Assembly: GCA_905250025.1 (NCBI GenBank)
Contig: CAJNOJ010000001.1
Span: 992,001-1,056,000 of the forward strand
From: Adineta ricciae
Lineage: Eukaryota; Rotifera; Eurotatoria; Adinetida; Adinetidae
DNA length: 64,000 nucleotides
Reading direction: 5' to 3'
Position 1 is the first letter of the stretch. Each line of letters begins with the position of its first letter. Positions 45,225-59,025 of the stretch are shown piece after piece. The notes under the pieces were generated by a model. It searched no databases, had not been told where the DNA came from, and saw only the letters and a list, made by a program, of their open reading frames with translations. A program made the translations under genes and the position numbers.

Positions 45225-48220
45225 AGCTGTTAAACAATTTCGCGTAATCTTGGGAGTCACAGGCTGACCTTAATCTTAATTGATGAGTAATAGGAAAGAA
45301 AATCTTTTTCTTCACAATTTATAGTCGTATTAACGCATCCATTTATCAACTGGAGAAGAAAATTAGGAATCTTCAGTAGTTATTTATAGAACAAACAACT
45401 TTCCTTATAGTACTTTAATTCGGTACTTTTCAAAAATGATTTAAATATATATCACAAACCAAGCATGTATTTCACACGCAACAATTCACGGCAATCAACT
45501 GTGAATTTTCTACAGACTCGTCGGAATCCATTCTACAGATGTTTTATACAAAGATACACCTTCATCGTTTTGAACTTAATTAACGCCATGCAGACGAATG
45601 ATGACGTGAGAAAGAATTGGTATCAATTATGCGTGTATCTATTTTAAGAAGAAAATCTTCGGCACATTGATAGTCGAGATCACTTTTATTTCAGATCGTT
45701 GTGACTTTTGCGGACAAGAAAGTAATCAGTGACGTTTAAGTTGCATTGAACGGAAATTTGTAATAGATATTCGAATATATCCCTTGACGGAAAAGAGACA
45801 AGAGAGATGATGTAAAAAAGATTGATGTTGAAGTGAACAAACGACGGCAAATGAGAATATTTTCATCCATTTTATCATTTGTCGGACATGTTATCGAACC
45901 CTCGTAAACGAAAGAAACAAATAATTAACGTAATATACTCAATTTCACCGATCATATTTATAATCATTATGAAACATGATATATGTCAATAATTTCCAAA
46001 ACAACCTTCTAGTCAAAACTGTATTAATCATCAATTACGAAAAGAAAACTTCATGATAAAATCGAACAGCTTTTTATTCTAAACATTAATGTTCTCATTA
46101 GCAATTACATATGTAGATGTATTTTTCCTCTCACAACCTATTCAATTAATTGTTGTCAAGGACATCTCATTCTTCATGGCCTATCATTACTTATTTTTCT
46201 TCAGTTCATCGAAGTTTAATTATGATTTGTAGAAAAGAAGAAGATTTCGACGATGAATCACATGAAATGATCGATATAAATAGTTCGATCGAGATTGTTC
46301 CGATGGCATCTTTTTCACGATGACTTGCGCGTGTTGCTAGTCTGTTTTCCAGACAGACCATTGATAGAGATCAGAAACATGAATTTTGATGAATGATAGT
46401 CAGCTGCTAGTTATGCGTTCGCCTTCGACGACGACACAGATTCTTCGAAATTTGCTTGGTTTGGTTTACTCATAATTATAAACGAACGATATAAAGACAC
46501 TCATCGATCTCTCTTTGTGTCAAATGGACATTGTCGAAATGGGAGGATCCTTGTCAAAGAAATGAACAGGTTTAATGATCAATATATTCAACGTGTGAAT
46601 CGAAGAGACTATCTTTGAAACAAGCGACAAAGTAGAATAACAAACGGATAGAAATGAAAACTGACATTGTTATTCTGGCAAGTGTCGACCGATCTGTATG
46701 TATGCAACAGCAATAGATAATCACCCATCTGTCTGTCACTCGTTTCCTTATTTCATTTCTTTTGCACGTCAGAGATGTGTGAGAGTCGGTAACGCCCACC
46801 CTCGGGCATACATATATCTGGCTCGCTTTCTATCAAACGAAGTCCGTTGCTCTCTTTCTTGTTCTTTTGCAAATGATCCAATTATCATTTTGATGTGGAG
46901 AAAATGAATAACAATGGAAATCTTTTGTCTAGGTGATAATTCACATCAAGAATGTCTTTATATTCAATTGCGTTTGGATTTGCGAGAGAGAGAGAAAGAA
47001 ATTCGTTCATAGATGAGAGTTATACTCGTGTTCGATTAACTGACATCTAATGTGCTCCCTTTCTCATTCATCGTCTCGAAAGTGATTTCATTTTAGGGTA
47101 TATACCTACGTGATGATGGTATGTCACACTCGTCCAACGTCGCTTTTTCTCCTATATACTGTCGATTAATTCAATGATTGATTGAATATATAGATAAACA
47201 AATATCAACGTCATCAAGCAAGGAGATGTAACCACCATGATCAAAATCAGTCGTTCGGTTGCTCTCGGGGTTTTTTCTTTTGCTAGTTGAGCGAAAAAAA
47301 GAAAGAGACCAAAAGAGAAATTCTTTTCCTCTGTATTGATCATATGCGGAAATATGTTTTGTGATAACCATCATTTACTAATTCATTTCATTTCTTGTTC
47401 AATACCGAACTATTCATTTGACAACTAATTTAAGTCGCTCTCTAGGTGGTATACAAGATGATAAAGCAGACTTGAAAACTCGAACTGTTGCATCATTCAT
47501 CAATTTGTGTTTCCTTTCTTCAAACGCGTTCAACAAATATTGCCGCGTCGTAATTCGACTTGATTGACGACTAGATATTAGCTTTTTTTTTATTGCAAAT
47601 CAAACATTATTTATCTTTTCTATCAGCCAAAAAAATTTGTACCAAATATCTATAGTGAAATATTATTACAGACCGAATAAAAAAAAACCTATTAATTATC
47701 ATTTCTTCCCTCCTCTTCGTTCTCTCTTTTTGCTCTTGCTCTTTGTATTTTTCCAATCAGATAAGACATACTTCTCGTTTATCATTGGACGAAATCAACC
47801 ATTTAATCAATCGGCCAATCGAGTTGCAAATAACTTCAGAACAAGAAAAAGAGAAAAAAAAACGCGCTGAGGAGAAAATGACTGTCTCTTGCCTTCTCTC
47901 ATTTCCTTTCGCATGAATGCATTTATCTGATTAGTCGTCAGTAGAAGAAGACACAAATTGCCTTGCACATCGAACCATAAAACAAGAGAGAGAAGTAAGA
48001 GCAAGAGGAGAGAGAGGGAAAAAAGACGAAAGAAATAGAATCTTGCAATCTACCCAGTCAGACATAGAAAAAATAGTTGTTGTTATCTATGTTACCGGTC
48101 GACGCGTGTAACTTGTAGTTTCAACAAAAGATCCTATCGGAGACAAGATATCAAAAATTTCGATAAAACCCTTTTTGTGTCTTATCATTACATTCTTTAT
48201 TCAATTAGATCAAACTAACT
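45225..48220. other. Intergenic, no gene supported
   Basis: 3 kb of AT-rich DNA between peptide gene A (-) and the GATA gene (+). Scattered 60-80 residue frames on both strands have no family resemblance. GA-rich tracts lie at 46984-47000 and 47986-48020. Likely holds both promoters. Confidence 0.5.
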
Positions 48221-49995
48221 ATGGATACGTTTGAAGCGTCAGCAAATCATCGGAATACCTGGCCGAATTATTCAACGGAATGTTATTCAACTGTTGACTA
48301 CTATCGACCATATGGAGCAGCACGTAATTATATTTTAATCAATGAAATATATCTTATTTTCATTTAAATTTCGTTTTTCAAGCTTTAGCGTCGCTTCCAT
48401 GGGCCGAACCAAGTAAATATTCAGTTAGTAATTGGCCAGCACAATCATCATCAGCATTTCCTTATCCACCTTCTCATTCACAACCGCCTAATGCTCACTC
48501 AAACTTCCCTTCAACTATTGCATCATCAGTGGCAGCAACAGCAAATTCGTCTTCATTCGGTCAGACTTATTATCCACCCACACCACCGAAAGACTTTCCT
48601 CATGATACTCTACTTGATTCATCGAACAAGCAACAGCAACACAATATATCTCCAACAACGAATTCAACAGTCTATCCTTCGCATCACAATTGGGGTCACG
48701 TTCTCAAAGATTCATCCCTCTTTTGGTCAACAATGAAATCATCACCAGATTCCCAAGCGAAAAACCTCAACTCAAAGAAAAAACCTAGTCAAGGTAAGTT
48801 GAGAATAAGGCCGTTGACATCATCATCATCATCATCCTTGATTGTTTTTCTTCTAGCTGAAGGGCGGGAATGTGTTAATTGTGGAGCTAAAGCTACACCA
48901 TTGTGGAGACGTGATGGTAATGGAAATTATTTATGTAATGCTTGTGGACTTTATCATAAAATGAATGGACATAATCGTCCATTGATTAAGCCAAAACGAC
49001 GTCTCGTGAGTAGCAAAAGCAAAACAAGAATTAGAAATTCAAATGTGCTATCATTCTCGTTTTCATAGTCAACAGTTAAGAAAACAGGCGTTCATTGTTC
49101 GAACTGTAACACGAGTACAACAACATTATGGCGTCGAAATGGACATGGTGAAAGTGTTTGTAATGCTTGCGGATTGTATTACAAACTTCATAAGGTNNNN
49201 NNNTGATTAAACCAAAACGACGTCTCGTGAGTAGCAAAAGCAAAACAAGAATTAGAAATTCAAATATGCTATCATTCTCGTTTTCATAGTCAACAGTTAA
49301 GAAAACAGGCGTTCATTGTTCGAACTGTAACACGAGTACAACAACATTATGGCGTCGAAATGGACATGGTGAAAGTGTTTGTAATGCTTGCGGATTGTAT
49401 TACAAACTTCATAAGGTAAAGAAAAATCATTCGGAGACAAAGATCACTTGAATTGCCAAGACAGAGTGGAAAAAGAAAGAAAACAATAACCAGCGAATGT
49501 GTTGATTACGGGAGGATACAATTAGTGTAAAATCGCTTCTCACAATTAGATGTGTGAAAAGATTCGAATAGTTTAAACATGCTCCTAGATGATTCTTTTC
49601 TTCTCTTTCAGGTTAATCGTCCAATAACATTGAAAAAAGAAAATATTCAAACACGTAATCGCAAGCCCAACAGCAAACGGAATGAATCATGTAGTAGTAA
49701 AGATAAAGATCCATTTCCTTATGGACTCTTAATGAAGAATGAAGCTGCATTTAATGGTTATCACGCTCAAGCAGCTGCAGCCATGGCAGTCAATAGTGGA
49801 TCATCATCGCCCTCATCATCAGCTGCATACGCAGCTGCAGCAGCATTTCATCCTCTATTTTCAACATCCATGCTCTCATCAATCGGCACAACAGGTACAT
49901 CAACATCGTCTTCATCAACATCATCATCACCGATTAAATCCTCGTACATGCCAAGTCAACAACATCATGTTGGAGTTTATCCACCGTACTTTTGA
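48221..49995 (+). CDS. GATA-type transcription factor (two zinc fingers)
   Basis: Exons 48221-48323, 48383-48793, 48857-49005, then one copy of the second-finger exon (49069-49194 or its repeat 49290-49415), then 49612-49995. With one copy the product is 390 residues. Finger 1: [20 protein letters not shown] then [20 protein letters not shown]. Finger 2: [20 protein letters not shown] then [14 protein letters not shown], continuing into the basic tail [18 protein letters not shown]. Both are C-X2-C-X17-C-X2-C and bind WGATAR DNA; the finger and tail details resemble the GATA1/2/3 class. The N-terminus is Ser/Pro-rich and the C-terminus Ala/Ser-rich, as in activation regions. The duplicated exon beside an N run is an assembly artefact, so the gene is probably intact. 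Confidence 0.92.
48983..49417. repeat. Assembly duplication around a 7-N gap in the GATA gene
   Basis: 48983-49196 is repeated at 49204-49417 with two visible substitutions (48990 G versus A, and one in the intron near 49046), separated by seven N. The block contains the end of the first-finger exon, an intron and the whole second-finger exon. Near-identity beside a gap suggests two haplotypes or overlapping contigs joined end to end rather than a real duplication. Confidence 0.85.
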
Positions 49996-52905
49996 AAATC
50001 AACATTTTTCGTTATATATGTATATGTATACCGAGGAGTTCATCTTCTTATTTTTTTATTTCATCTCCTTTTTCTTTCTGACTTTCTTTTCGATTTCTTT
50101 CGCATGTTGTACATTGTGTTTGTTCATTTATATCAAAAGTCTTGTTTTTCTTTTTCGGTCTTCATTCTTCAATACAGCAGTAATAGATTCTGCCTCAAGC
50201 TTATTCTTCATTCCATCAAAGATAAATATCGCAAATATGCAGCAAGCTGTTCTAGTCTCTTTCTCTCCCCTTGCTTTCTCGCCACATACATACACATCGA
50301 TGTATATAACCGTTAAACGATGATCACTACTAACATGGATATCTATCTATTTATCTATCTATCAATCGATCTATCTATTTCTTGTCGCCCGAGGACACTC
50401 CATCATCATCTTCTTCTTCTCTTTATACGACGTTTGTTCATTGAATCACCTAGGTAAACATCACCATATGGACACCGTTATGGTTGAGTTCATTAGCGGT
50501 ATATTGAAGCAAAAAAAAAGACACGATATGGGCGGGCAAGTCAAATGAAAAAGAAAATGAAAAATCTCATTTGCCATGTACTTTGAAAACGAGAAGAAAG
50601 ATTAGAAATGATAATGAAAAGAATGTAAAGTTGCTTGCATTAAACGTTTCGATCTACATTTATCAAACAGAATGCCATGTTCGATGGATTTGATAATCTT
50701 TTATGATTGAGTCATGATTACAGGTAAGTGTAAAGTTCGCACAGAACAATCATTTTCATTCTTTTTCATCTTCTACACACGCCACTGTTGTCGGCATCGT
50801 TTCTAGTAATTTGCTTTCGTTTTTTTTTATTGCTTCCATCGACAATCACCATTCATTACTCGCTGTGTGCTCGACATAAATGTGCTAACGATACAAAATG
50901 TAGAACCGATAATCGATAGGATTGTTTGATGACGTGATATTCTCTTTTCTTCTTTTTTCTTCTATCATTATCAACTAGTCTCATCATCATCAAGGCTGTA
51001 TTGGCATGTTCGTGTTAGTTACGCATCAATCGCTAGTGGATCCACAGGTTCTTCTCTTTCAATGTCGGCAGGGTGTGGTTATCACTATCTATTTTCTCTT
51101 TTGTAGGAAAGAAAAGAAGACGAATATGAAAAGCTGTCTACACAACATGACACCATCTGTAGACTTGACTTTGACCAGAAGGCAATTGAACACGACATCA
51201 TGAAGTCAAGGTATCATATCCAATAATGTCTAAACACGAACGATCGAGTGACAAAATCGTATTTATCTTTTCTTCAACTTCTTCTTTTGTTTTTCTACTT
51301 GTTTGATCTTCTTTCTTGACACCTAAACACAACAGAATGGATGTGCTTCAATGAGCGCCAAGTCCAATAGTTCATTAGATTTGACACATGTACTGTTTGC
51401 AATGGATGGGAAAGAAAAGATAAAGAATGAATGCTTCTGAATCAAATGTGTCAAAATTAAGTTGATACATTTATATACATATTCGACAATTTGGTTTTTG
51501 TTTCTCTTTATAAACAAAGATTCAGCAAACTCACATGCTGAGCAATTAGCGAGACTTTTTTCTCTAATATAAATATTGCCGTTATGTTCAATTCATTAGT
51601 ACCCAACGGCGAATTCTATTTATCGTTGATCTCTATTCAGCTAGTAGATAATCGTCATGTAATTCCATAGAGAAAATAGCTGGCTGAAAGAAATAGACTG
51701 GAATGAAAACATCACGCAGATATGGTGAACAAAGATTGATCCCTAAAGTACAACTGATTGTTCATCGGATCTTCTTTTTCCAAGTGATTTATTAGATTCT
51801 CTCTGTTGAACAATAAACGAAGTAATTAGCTTTTCTCATAGTGATAAAAACAAGTCATGTGTAAGACAAGATAAGGAAGAACAGAAGACTTAGAAATAGT
51901 CTGGTCGATGAAATATGACAGAATGTACTTATGTTAACAACAGCAGCGGAATGACTTTGATCAATAAGCGTAGAGGAGAAAATGGTTTGTCTATTAAAAA
52001 GCAATAAGAAGTTAATCAGAAGTCAATCTTTGACAAGGGCCAAAAGTTTGATGAACTTCAAAGAATTGCGCATCATGGGCTTCGTAGTCACGGATATGAT
52101 GAAATTGATCCTGAGCAATGCTGTAAACAACATTTATTTCAGATATTANCTTATGTTAACAACAGCAGCGGAATGACTTTGATCAATAAGCGTAGAGGAG
52201 AAAATGGTTTGTCTATTAAAAAGCAATAAGAAGTTAATCAGAAGTCAATCTTTGACAAGGGCCAAAAGTTTGATGAACTTCAAAGAATTGCGCATCATGG
52301 GCTTCGTAGTCACGGATATGATGAAATTGATCCTGAGCAATGCTGTAAACAACATTTATTTCAGATATTAATGAATGAAAACGATAAAACCCAACAGTGA
52401 AAAAAAAACACACTCATCATGGACACATCGTACGTGTGATACAACGATAGGAGTATAGTAGTCATGTATAGTACACAGCAAACATCTTTCTTGTCTTGAG
52501 CGACATCTACAAACAACGCCGAATCATTTGTATGTCGGATATCAAATACTTTTTATTTGCGAATCCTCTACAAGTTCGCCAAATGTCGCTGCTGTTTTTT
52601 AAACAATGTCGTGATCCTTCTGACGTTTTTCTAATATAATAATATAGATTCTAGAGAGCGGTAGTAGTAACATTTACTAGCAACAAAAACAACAACAACA
52701 ACATCAATCATAGCAAGGAAAATAAAGACGATTAACCTCTCTTGCAGGTAAACAATGTATTTGTAAATTTCTCAAGAAAAAAAACAAACTCTTTTTTTTC
52801 TTCAAATCAGTTCGAAAAACACGACTATGAACAACAACATGAATATATTGAAATAGCTTGTTTTTGTATGCATCGAACGGATCACAAATCTGATTTCCTA
52901 TCCCA
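49996..52905. other. Intergenic, GATA 3' UTR and promoter of next gene
   Basis: T-rich DNA with (ATCT)n near 50340-50375. No coding exon supported. Contains the 221-base duplication described separately. Confidence 0.5.
51928..52370. repeat. 221-base direct duplication around a single N
   Basis: 51928-52148 is repeated at 52150-52370, apparently without change, with one N at 52149 between the copies. The exact repeat abutting an N is typical of a failed overlap join in scaffolding. No gene is affected. Confidence 0.85.
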
Positions 52906-53127
52906 ATGAACTTTCATTATTCAACAACTACGACGCACCGTCCGCAAACTACTTCTTCACAGTAAATCACATATTTTTCTCGTCAAATGTTCTATTGCGT
53001 ATATTACTAATTAGTTTCAACGAAGACGCACGCTGTGATAACGAGGTTAATTTAATTTTGGAAAAAAACTACAATCAACAACTTTTCGAACAATCAACTC
53101 ATTCAGAACAACAACAACAACAACAAG

Positions 53128-53169
<42 letters not shown>

Positions 53170-56100
53170 CACAGCAACAACAGCAACCAACAGAAGCACA
53201 AACAAGGTACCTAGTTGCATACCTTTCTGCGGATGATTCTTTATTATTATTTTATTTTATTAAAGTGCTGTCGTAAGTCAAACAGATCAATACTACTTCA
53301 TGCCGATTCGGGAACAAAGTTCAACGATGGCCTTACATACAAATAATAACTCAAGTAAGAATTTTTCCTGAATAATAACTGCGCCATCTTCCATGAGGCG
53401 CTAATTACAGTTTTGCACACTTCATATAACATGAAGACGTTCACGAACAGATTATTTTGAAACCTTGTGACGTAAATGAAATTTAATATTCCTGGTCTTT
53501 GTGAACGCCAAGGGGGTTTTCTTCTTTTGGATTTGAAAAACTGTTGATAGAATGTGACTCAAAGTTATTCATCAATGTTTTAGCAGTGGATAATACTTCA
53601 ATAATGTCAGTCGTGCATGATAAACCGCCCAAACTTGATCTGTTTGATTACAATGCTACGACTAAGTCGAATACAAGTTCTTTTGCATCGGCAGCTTCAA
53701 TGAAAGGAAATACGAATTACTTAGACGATACCGATCTGGCGGGTTTGTTTGCCTCATCAATTGTTTCTATAACTCGATCAACGACATCAATGGATAAGAA
53801 TGATATAACAGATAATCCGAATACATTGGATGATATCTTTTTTCAACAAGTTAGTGAACTTGTTTGTGCATCGCAACAAAATCCTCTTGGCCCACCCCCT
53901 GGATTTGAAAATTTCCACTTTGACACAACGTCATCGTCATCGGATAGTTTAACTACAGTTTCCTCCATTAGCACTGCTGCTGCTATTGGTCAATCAAAAA
54001 TTTCTACTTCAGATACAACTAATTTTAGTCAGTTATTACCTTCGACGAAAGTCGGTAAGTCATTCGAGATGTTCTCCATTTTTGTCGGCAGCACACTGTC
54101 CCATTGCTCGTAGATGTTAGCCAACAATCAGCACTCATGAACGGCAACGTTTGCTCATCATCATCCTCTCATTCGTCATTTGCATCTGATGATCAAACGA
54201 TATTTTTTCCATTGGGTGCTCATCTCTATTCATCATCAAGTCAGATTTTTCCCATCAATACGCTCTCGTCCGGAACAAGCAATTCAATGGATTCGAATGC
54301 AAAACCATTTCTACCCAATAGTCTTTCAACGAACGCGAAACATTTCGCTGCATCGGATAAAAGTGGTGGAACGAGTCCAAAAGTGACAACACAGATTGAT
54401 AATGATACCTTATCAAAAGATAGAGATGCAACGCCAAACCAAATTTTCCATTCGCCTGATTTATTTTTCACAAATGGCCAAGCAGGTATGAACCGACTTC
54501 GCAGACAGATACATCTTTTCGGGCACACATGATCACGCAGTTGAACGAACGCAGATAGTTATGTCAACGAGATTAATGAGTTGAAAGTAGAACGTTTGGA
54601 TAGAGGAGTCAAACAAATCGACATGAACGCTGTGCATGCTGAGTGATGAACGAAGAAGATGAAGGTCTCTTCGTGTTGTTAGGAATTTGGAATGACCACT
54701 TCTTGCATTTTTTAAATGAGATTACCGTGCTTAATTAATGATTAAAAAGTACGATATTACAACAGGAGACTCTCAAAGATTGGTACGATAGTACAGACAA
54801 ACAAGTGCATCAGGAGTTTTGTTGTTCGTCCCTGGTAATGTTTAATTTTTGCAGATTTTCCTCCAGCGAAACCATCATCTAATAAAACTTCATCTGCATC
54901 AACGAATCGGCAATCGTCATCATCAGCATCGTCGTCAACATCATCCTCGATCGATGATGCACTCATTCAACTTAGCCAACAACAACAACAACAGTCACAA
55001 ACACAAGTGCCAGCAGTTAACAAGCTCTTCTCAGATGATTCGCTTTCAATATTCAATTTTCCAACATCAAAACCAACGACACACATTGATAAACAACAGC
55101 GCGCGGTTCATGATAACATCAACGTTCTGGCTTCAATGGCAGCAGCTTCAACGCCCATCACACCCGAATCACCTTGGCAACAGCCAACAACTCATCCTAA
55201 CATGAATGCTCAAGCAAAACTGCCATCGATGCGTCAGCAACAACAGCCATCTGTTGTTCCACCGTCGCCATCAAAAAATTGTTCTTCAAGTATGCAAGAG
55301 TTAATGGAGAATCTAAATGAACTTTGCTATCGTGGCTTTGACGAACTTAACGCACTTATTCAAGAACAACGATGGGTAAGACCGACTCTGTCTATTTGAA
55401 AGTAGATTAATTAATGTCATCCCTTCCGCGAGTCGTTCACGTTACCCATCTTCGAAAAAAAAGAGACATCGTATATTTCATTCCGAGATACACAGCAAAA
55501 AAAGAAAGATCTCTGCCGGATACGACCTCATTAGGCATGATGAGTGCTCTCGGAAAACACCGACGGACATTATTGAAGAGGAAGAAATTCTAAGAAACTA
55601 ATATTTATTATGAATTATTCTCAATAACCAGCTGCAGACTGAAATCTGTCATATTTGCCCCTCCTCTATGAATGATGTGTTTATTTGAAAAGTCTTGAAA
55701 TGCATGACTTATTCTCTCTTCCCTAGGTTCAAAATTATCTCAATATCAGTTCCTCGTCGTTGCCTTCATCGAATTTACCATCAGGAAATCTCAATGATGT
55801 GAAATGTTGCTCGTCACGTATACTAATCGTACCCGAGTATTTTATCTTCAAGTGTAAAAAGGTGGAAGTTACTGTAAGTGTTGAGTATGGCATTGATAAA
55901 GAACGTCAGTGTTCACTTCGATATGCTCTTCTCCGTTTCAGGCAAGTCACGTTTACAATTTATTAGCAACAGGCCGGCCGGAATTACGTTTACGAGATTT
56001 GATGTTTGTGTTCAAATCATGGAGAGAAACGATTGCTAACGCGGAACATGTTCATCAGGAAGAAGATGTCAAATTGCGACTAAACACTGAACATTTCCCT

Positions 56101-57504
56101 TCGTATTACATGAATGAAACTATATTACAAGCAGGTAAGGAAGAGATTTTTTTCTCATTTGGAAACGTTTCAAATAATTTTCTTTTGATGGCACATGAAA
56201 CGAGTTGCTCATTTTATTCTTTCATTGATGACATCCTGTGCAAAGCTAGAATTAATATTGTTTCTCGCCTGTGCGATATGAAATTATAAAGTGGAACTTT
56301 GTGCATCGTTTGATATACCTAAAACTTTTCCCCCATTCGGGTACGTTCTTTTATAAAGCTGATTAGAACGTACTTTGCAATTTTTCTTCGAGCCATCACC
56401 CTCTTCTCTCGATTATAAACGCAATCGGGTAGCTTCATTGACAGTTAAATTTTACAGGTGGAGAAACGGAAATTAGTTTATTTCGTAGCGGACCATTACT
56501 TTAACATCCGAACCTCTCATGAGTTTCCAGTGGGTTAAACTTCTTTTCTTCTTTGAGACATCGACTACTCAGTGTAAAAATAACATACCCTAACAGGAAG
56601 AAGTAATGGGCATTTTTCATGAAAATATTTCATAAAAAAACGGTCTACAATACATCTATGAATACTTGAGAAGCTTCTTCACAAAGAATGACTAGCACGT
56701 TTGTTACTTATAATGGTGAGACAACAACGAATAGACACAGTGTTCTCTTGAGTTCGTTCACACTCCTTAACTCCCGTGGATCATAGAAATTACAAATTAA
56801 AAATAAGCCATGTCTATCATTCGGGAACATATGACACCGAGTTTTTCCGCTGAACAATATGATCTCTCTCCTTTCGTCAGCCGGTCAAATTAACCTTGAT
56901 AGATTCGACGGTATTTTCAGACTGTATTATCAACTACAGGATGGAATCATTCATTTAGTATCTGATTGACAATGATAGGATTTCAGATGTAGTTGACAGT
57001 ATTTGCAAAGCTTAGAGACAATATGTAATTTTCTTCGGTTTCCTTTTGTCACTTAACATGCAATAACGCTTTGGAAAAATTAGTTGTGGATAGGAAAAGG
57101 ATAACCTTTATGTTGATCTATCATTATGAGCTCGATTCTTTTCCCAAAGCTCAATGGACATATTTTGATCTAGGAGAAATCTTTTAGTCGAGATAAAAAC
57201 AGGAAGAATTCTCGGCGGTGTAGGAATTATGAAATAATTAACACTCTTCGTCTTGTGTGTTGCAGTTTTTGAACGAGCTTATCTCGTAATTCGACAACTT
57301 GTCAGTATGACACAACAAGCTCGTGCTGCTTTTCAATACGCTACATTAAATGTCTTTCAAATGTCGTCTCGACAACCAAGTCAAAGCTCGTCGAATCTAT
57401 CCCAGTCATCCAATTCCATAGGTCTCGCTCAAGTACAAGGAATACAACAGCCCAAATCCTCGTCGATTCATCGTCTAAGTGGTTCTATGCGAACAACACC
57501 TTAG
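52906..57504 (+). CDS. Gln/Ser-rich protein, possible MEIOC-like C-terminus
   Basis: Nine exons (52906-52961, 53015-53206, 53266-53354, 53584-54054, 54114-54485, 54855-55375, 55727-55873, 55942-56134, 57266-57504) join in phase to 759 residues. The first 550 are disordered: poly-Gln from a CAG run near 53107-53187, Ser-rich blocks, PLGPPPGFENF. The last 200 are ordered and helical: ELMENLNELCYRGFDELNAL, SSRILIVPEYF, HVYNLLATGRPELRLRD, SWRETIANAEHVHQEE and QLVSMTQQARAAFQYATLNV. The order (Cys-Tyr helix, RxLIV element, late (S/T)xxARxA helix) recalls the MEIOC domain, a YTHDC2 partner that controls meiotic mRNA. That match is weak. The last intron is 1,131 bases, unusually long here. Confidence 0.6.
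53107..53187. repeat. CAA/CAG triplet tract coding poly-Gln
   Basis: Imperfect CAA/CAG repeat in exon 2 of the Q/S-rich gene, encoding about 25 Gln interrupted by Glu and Pro. Likely length-polymorphic. Confidence 0.85.
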
Positions 57505-59025
57505 TTTAGTAATCTTCGATAGATAGGAGAACCGGTGATGAATCGCGAGAAAGAAATTCTCCAAAGGCCAGAATTGTCTTGTTTTTCTCAATAACATCTC
57601 GTGTTTCCCTTTTGTTTTGTATGAACACTTATTCTTTCTTTCATGAAATTCCCGACCTCAATGACAAATGAAAACAACAAAAAACTGCAGAAGTATTTTC
57701 TTCTTATCGTTTTCTTGTTTCGTTATTGAAAATTGTTTTTGTCTAGAATATCGAGATGTGCATCTTCTCTCTGAATTGTTCCTTGTCTTTTATGTGTAAT
57801 AAACGAAAAGTTAATCGATTGGTTTCTCATTCTTAAATGTGTTTCATCTTTTTCTTGCTCTATGATTATTATTATTCTTAATGTTCTCTCTACAGTCGCA
57901 GCACGTTTTCTTTTTCTTTCCTTCTCTTTTTTGTAATAAAAACACAAGAAAATAGTAGGCTTTTTTTTCATGAAAAAAAAATGTATTCGAAGAAAGTCTT
58001 TTTCTTTCTTTTATTTAAGATAAAATATGATTTGTTACTCTCCAACGGTACGTTGCAACGTTAATGCTGGTAATATGACAATATTTATTCGTAAATAATC
58101 GGATTAATCGGTACGTTTAATATAGTAAATGTTAACTTTGATAAAGAGAGAAAAACTTGGAAAATAGATTTTTCCTGTTACGTCATAAACTGTGTCGACA
58201 TGTCATCCCTGATTATGTCGTTGTTGTTTTTGCTTACTAGAAACGTTTTTCATCGACTTGAGTGGCTTCACATCGAAGACTAAAAATAATTACTCTTTCC
58301 TGGTCTTGCAAAGCAAGCTTCGATAAGATGATAGGCAGTGAGTAATGAGTGTTTTTCTCGTTCAGGCCTGAGAAGTTTGGTGAAATATTAACATCTATTC
58401 ATGTTTTATATGCATCACAAAAGACGTTCTTTCTTGTCTTGAGTCGTCGCTGCAGAATGGAGTCTGCTTTTGCTTTTTACTATCTAACATCTTAAATGTC
58501 AAAGACCGCACTCGAACGCGGAATGTGAACTTAAGAATGAAGAAGAATTTCATCATTTCATGCTCGTTCTTTTTCTTTCTCTTACAAACGCTACTGCCTA
58601 AATGAAGTTCAGAAGGATTCTTTCGCGTAAAAAATATAATTATAAGCGTTCAGTTCGCTACACACGCGCCGCTTGCTGGCGAAGAAATTCTACGTGGAAA
58701 AGAATCTAGATTTTCGCATGAGTTAAAGCTCATATTTTCCTTTCTGTTACGTTTTTATAACAGGATGTATGGATGTACTCTCCGCTATGTTGTAAATATT
58801 TACCTTTCACGATTATTGAACATTTTCTCGATGTGTTCTGTCTGTTTTTTTTTTGAGAAAGACTAATCATGAAGTGGCTGTACCAGAACTTTTTCATATT
58901 CGACTGCAACGAATGGAAAACGCAAGAGAATTACAAAATCTTTCATTTTAGATTTGTATCGGACGATTGAATGTGTTTATAATATATTTCTAATTGAATA
59001 TTTATCCCCATTCAAATATATATGC
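57505..59025. other. Intergenic, no gene supported
   Basis: Lies between two + strand genes. T-rich tracts at 57890-57990; AATAAACG near 57798 and AATAAAAAC near 57935 may be poly(A) signals of the upstream gene. A TTTTAG acceptor-like site at 58946-58951 may end a 5' UTR intron of the nuclear receptor. Confidence 0.5.

Noticed and set aside
48983-49417. A genuine three-finger GATA protein
   Set aside because: The extra copy abuts seven N, repeats intron as well as exon, and is about 99% identical, which indicates an assembly artefact.
50000-50323. Hydrophobic T-rich frames after the GATA stop
   Set aside because: Phe/Leu-rich translation of a T-rich 3' UTR, beginning inside the GATA coding exon in another frame.
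54241-54528. Minus-strand 95-residue frame
   Set aside because: Antisense of exon 5 of the Q/S-rich gene.
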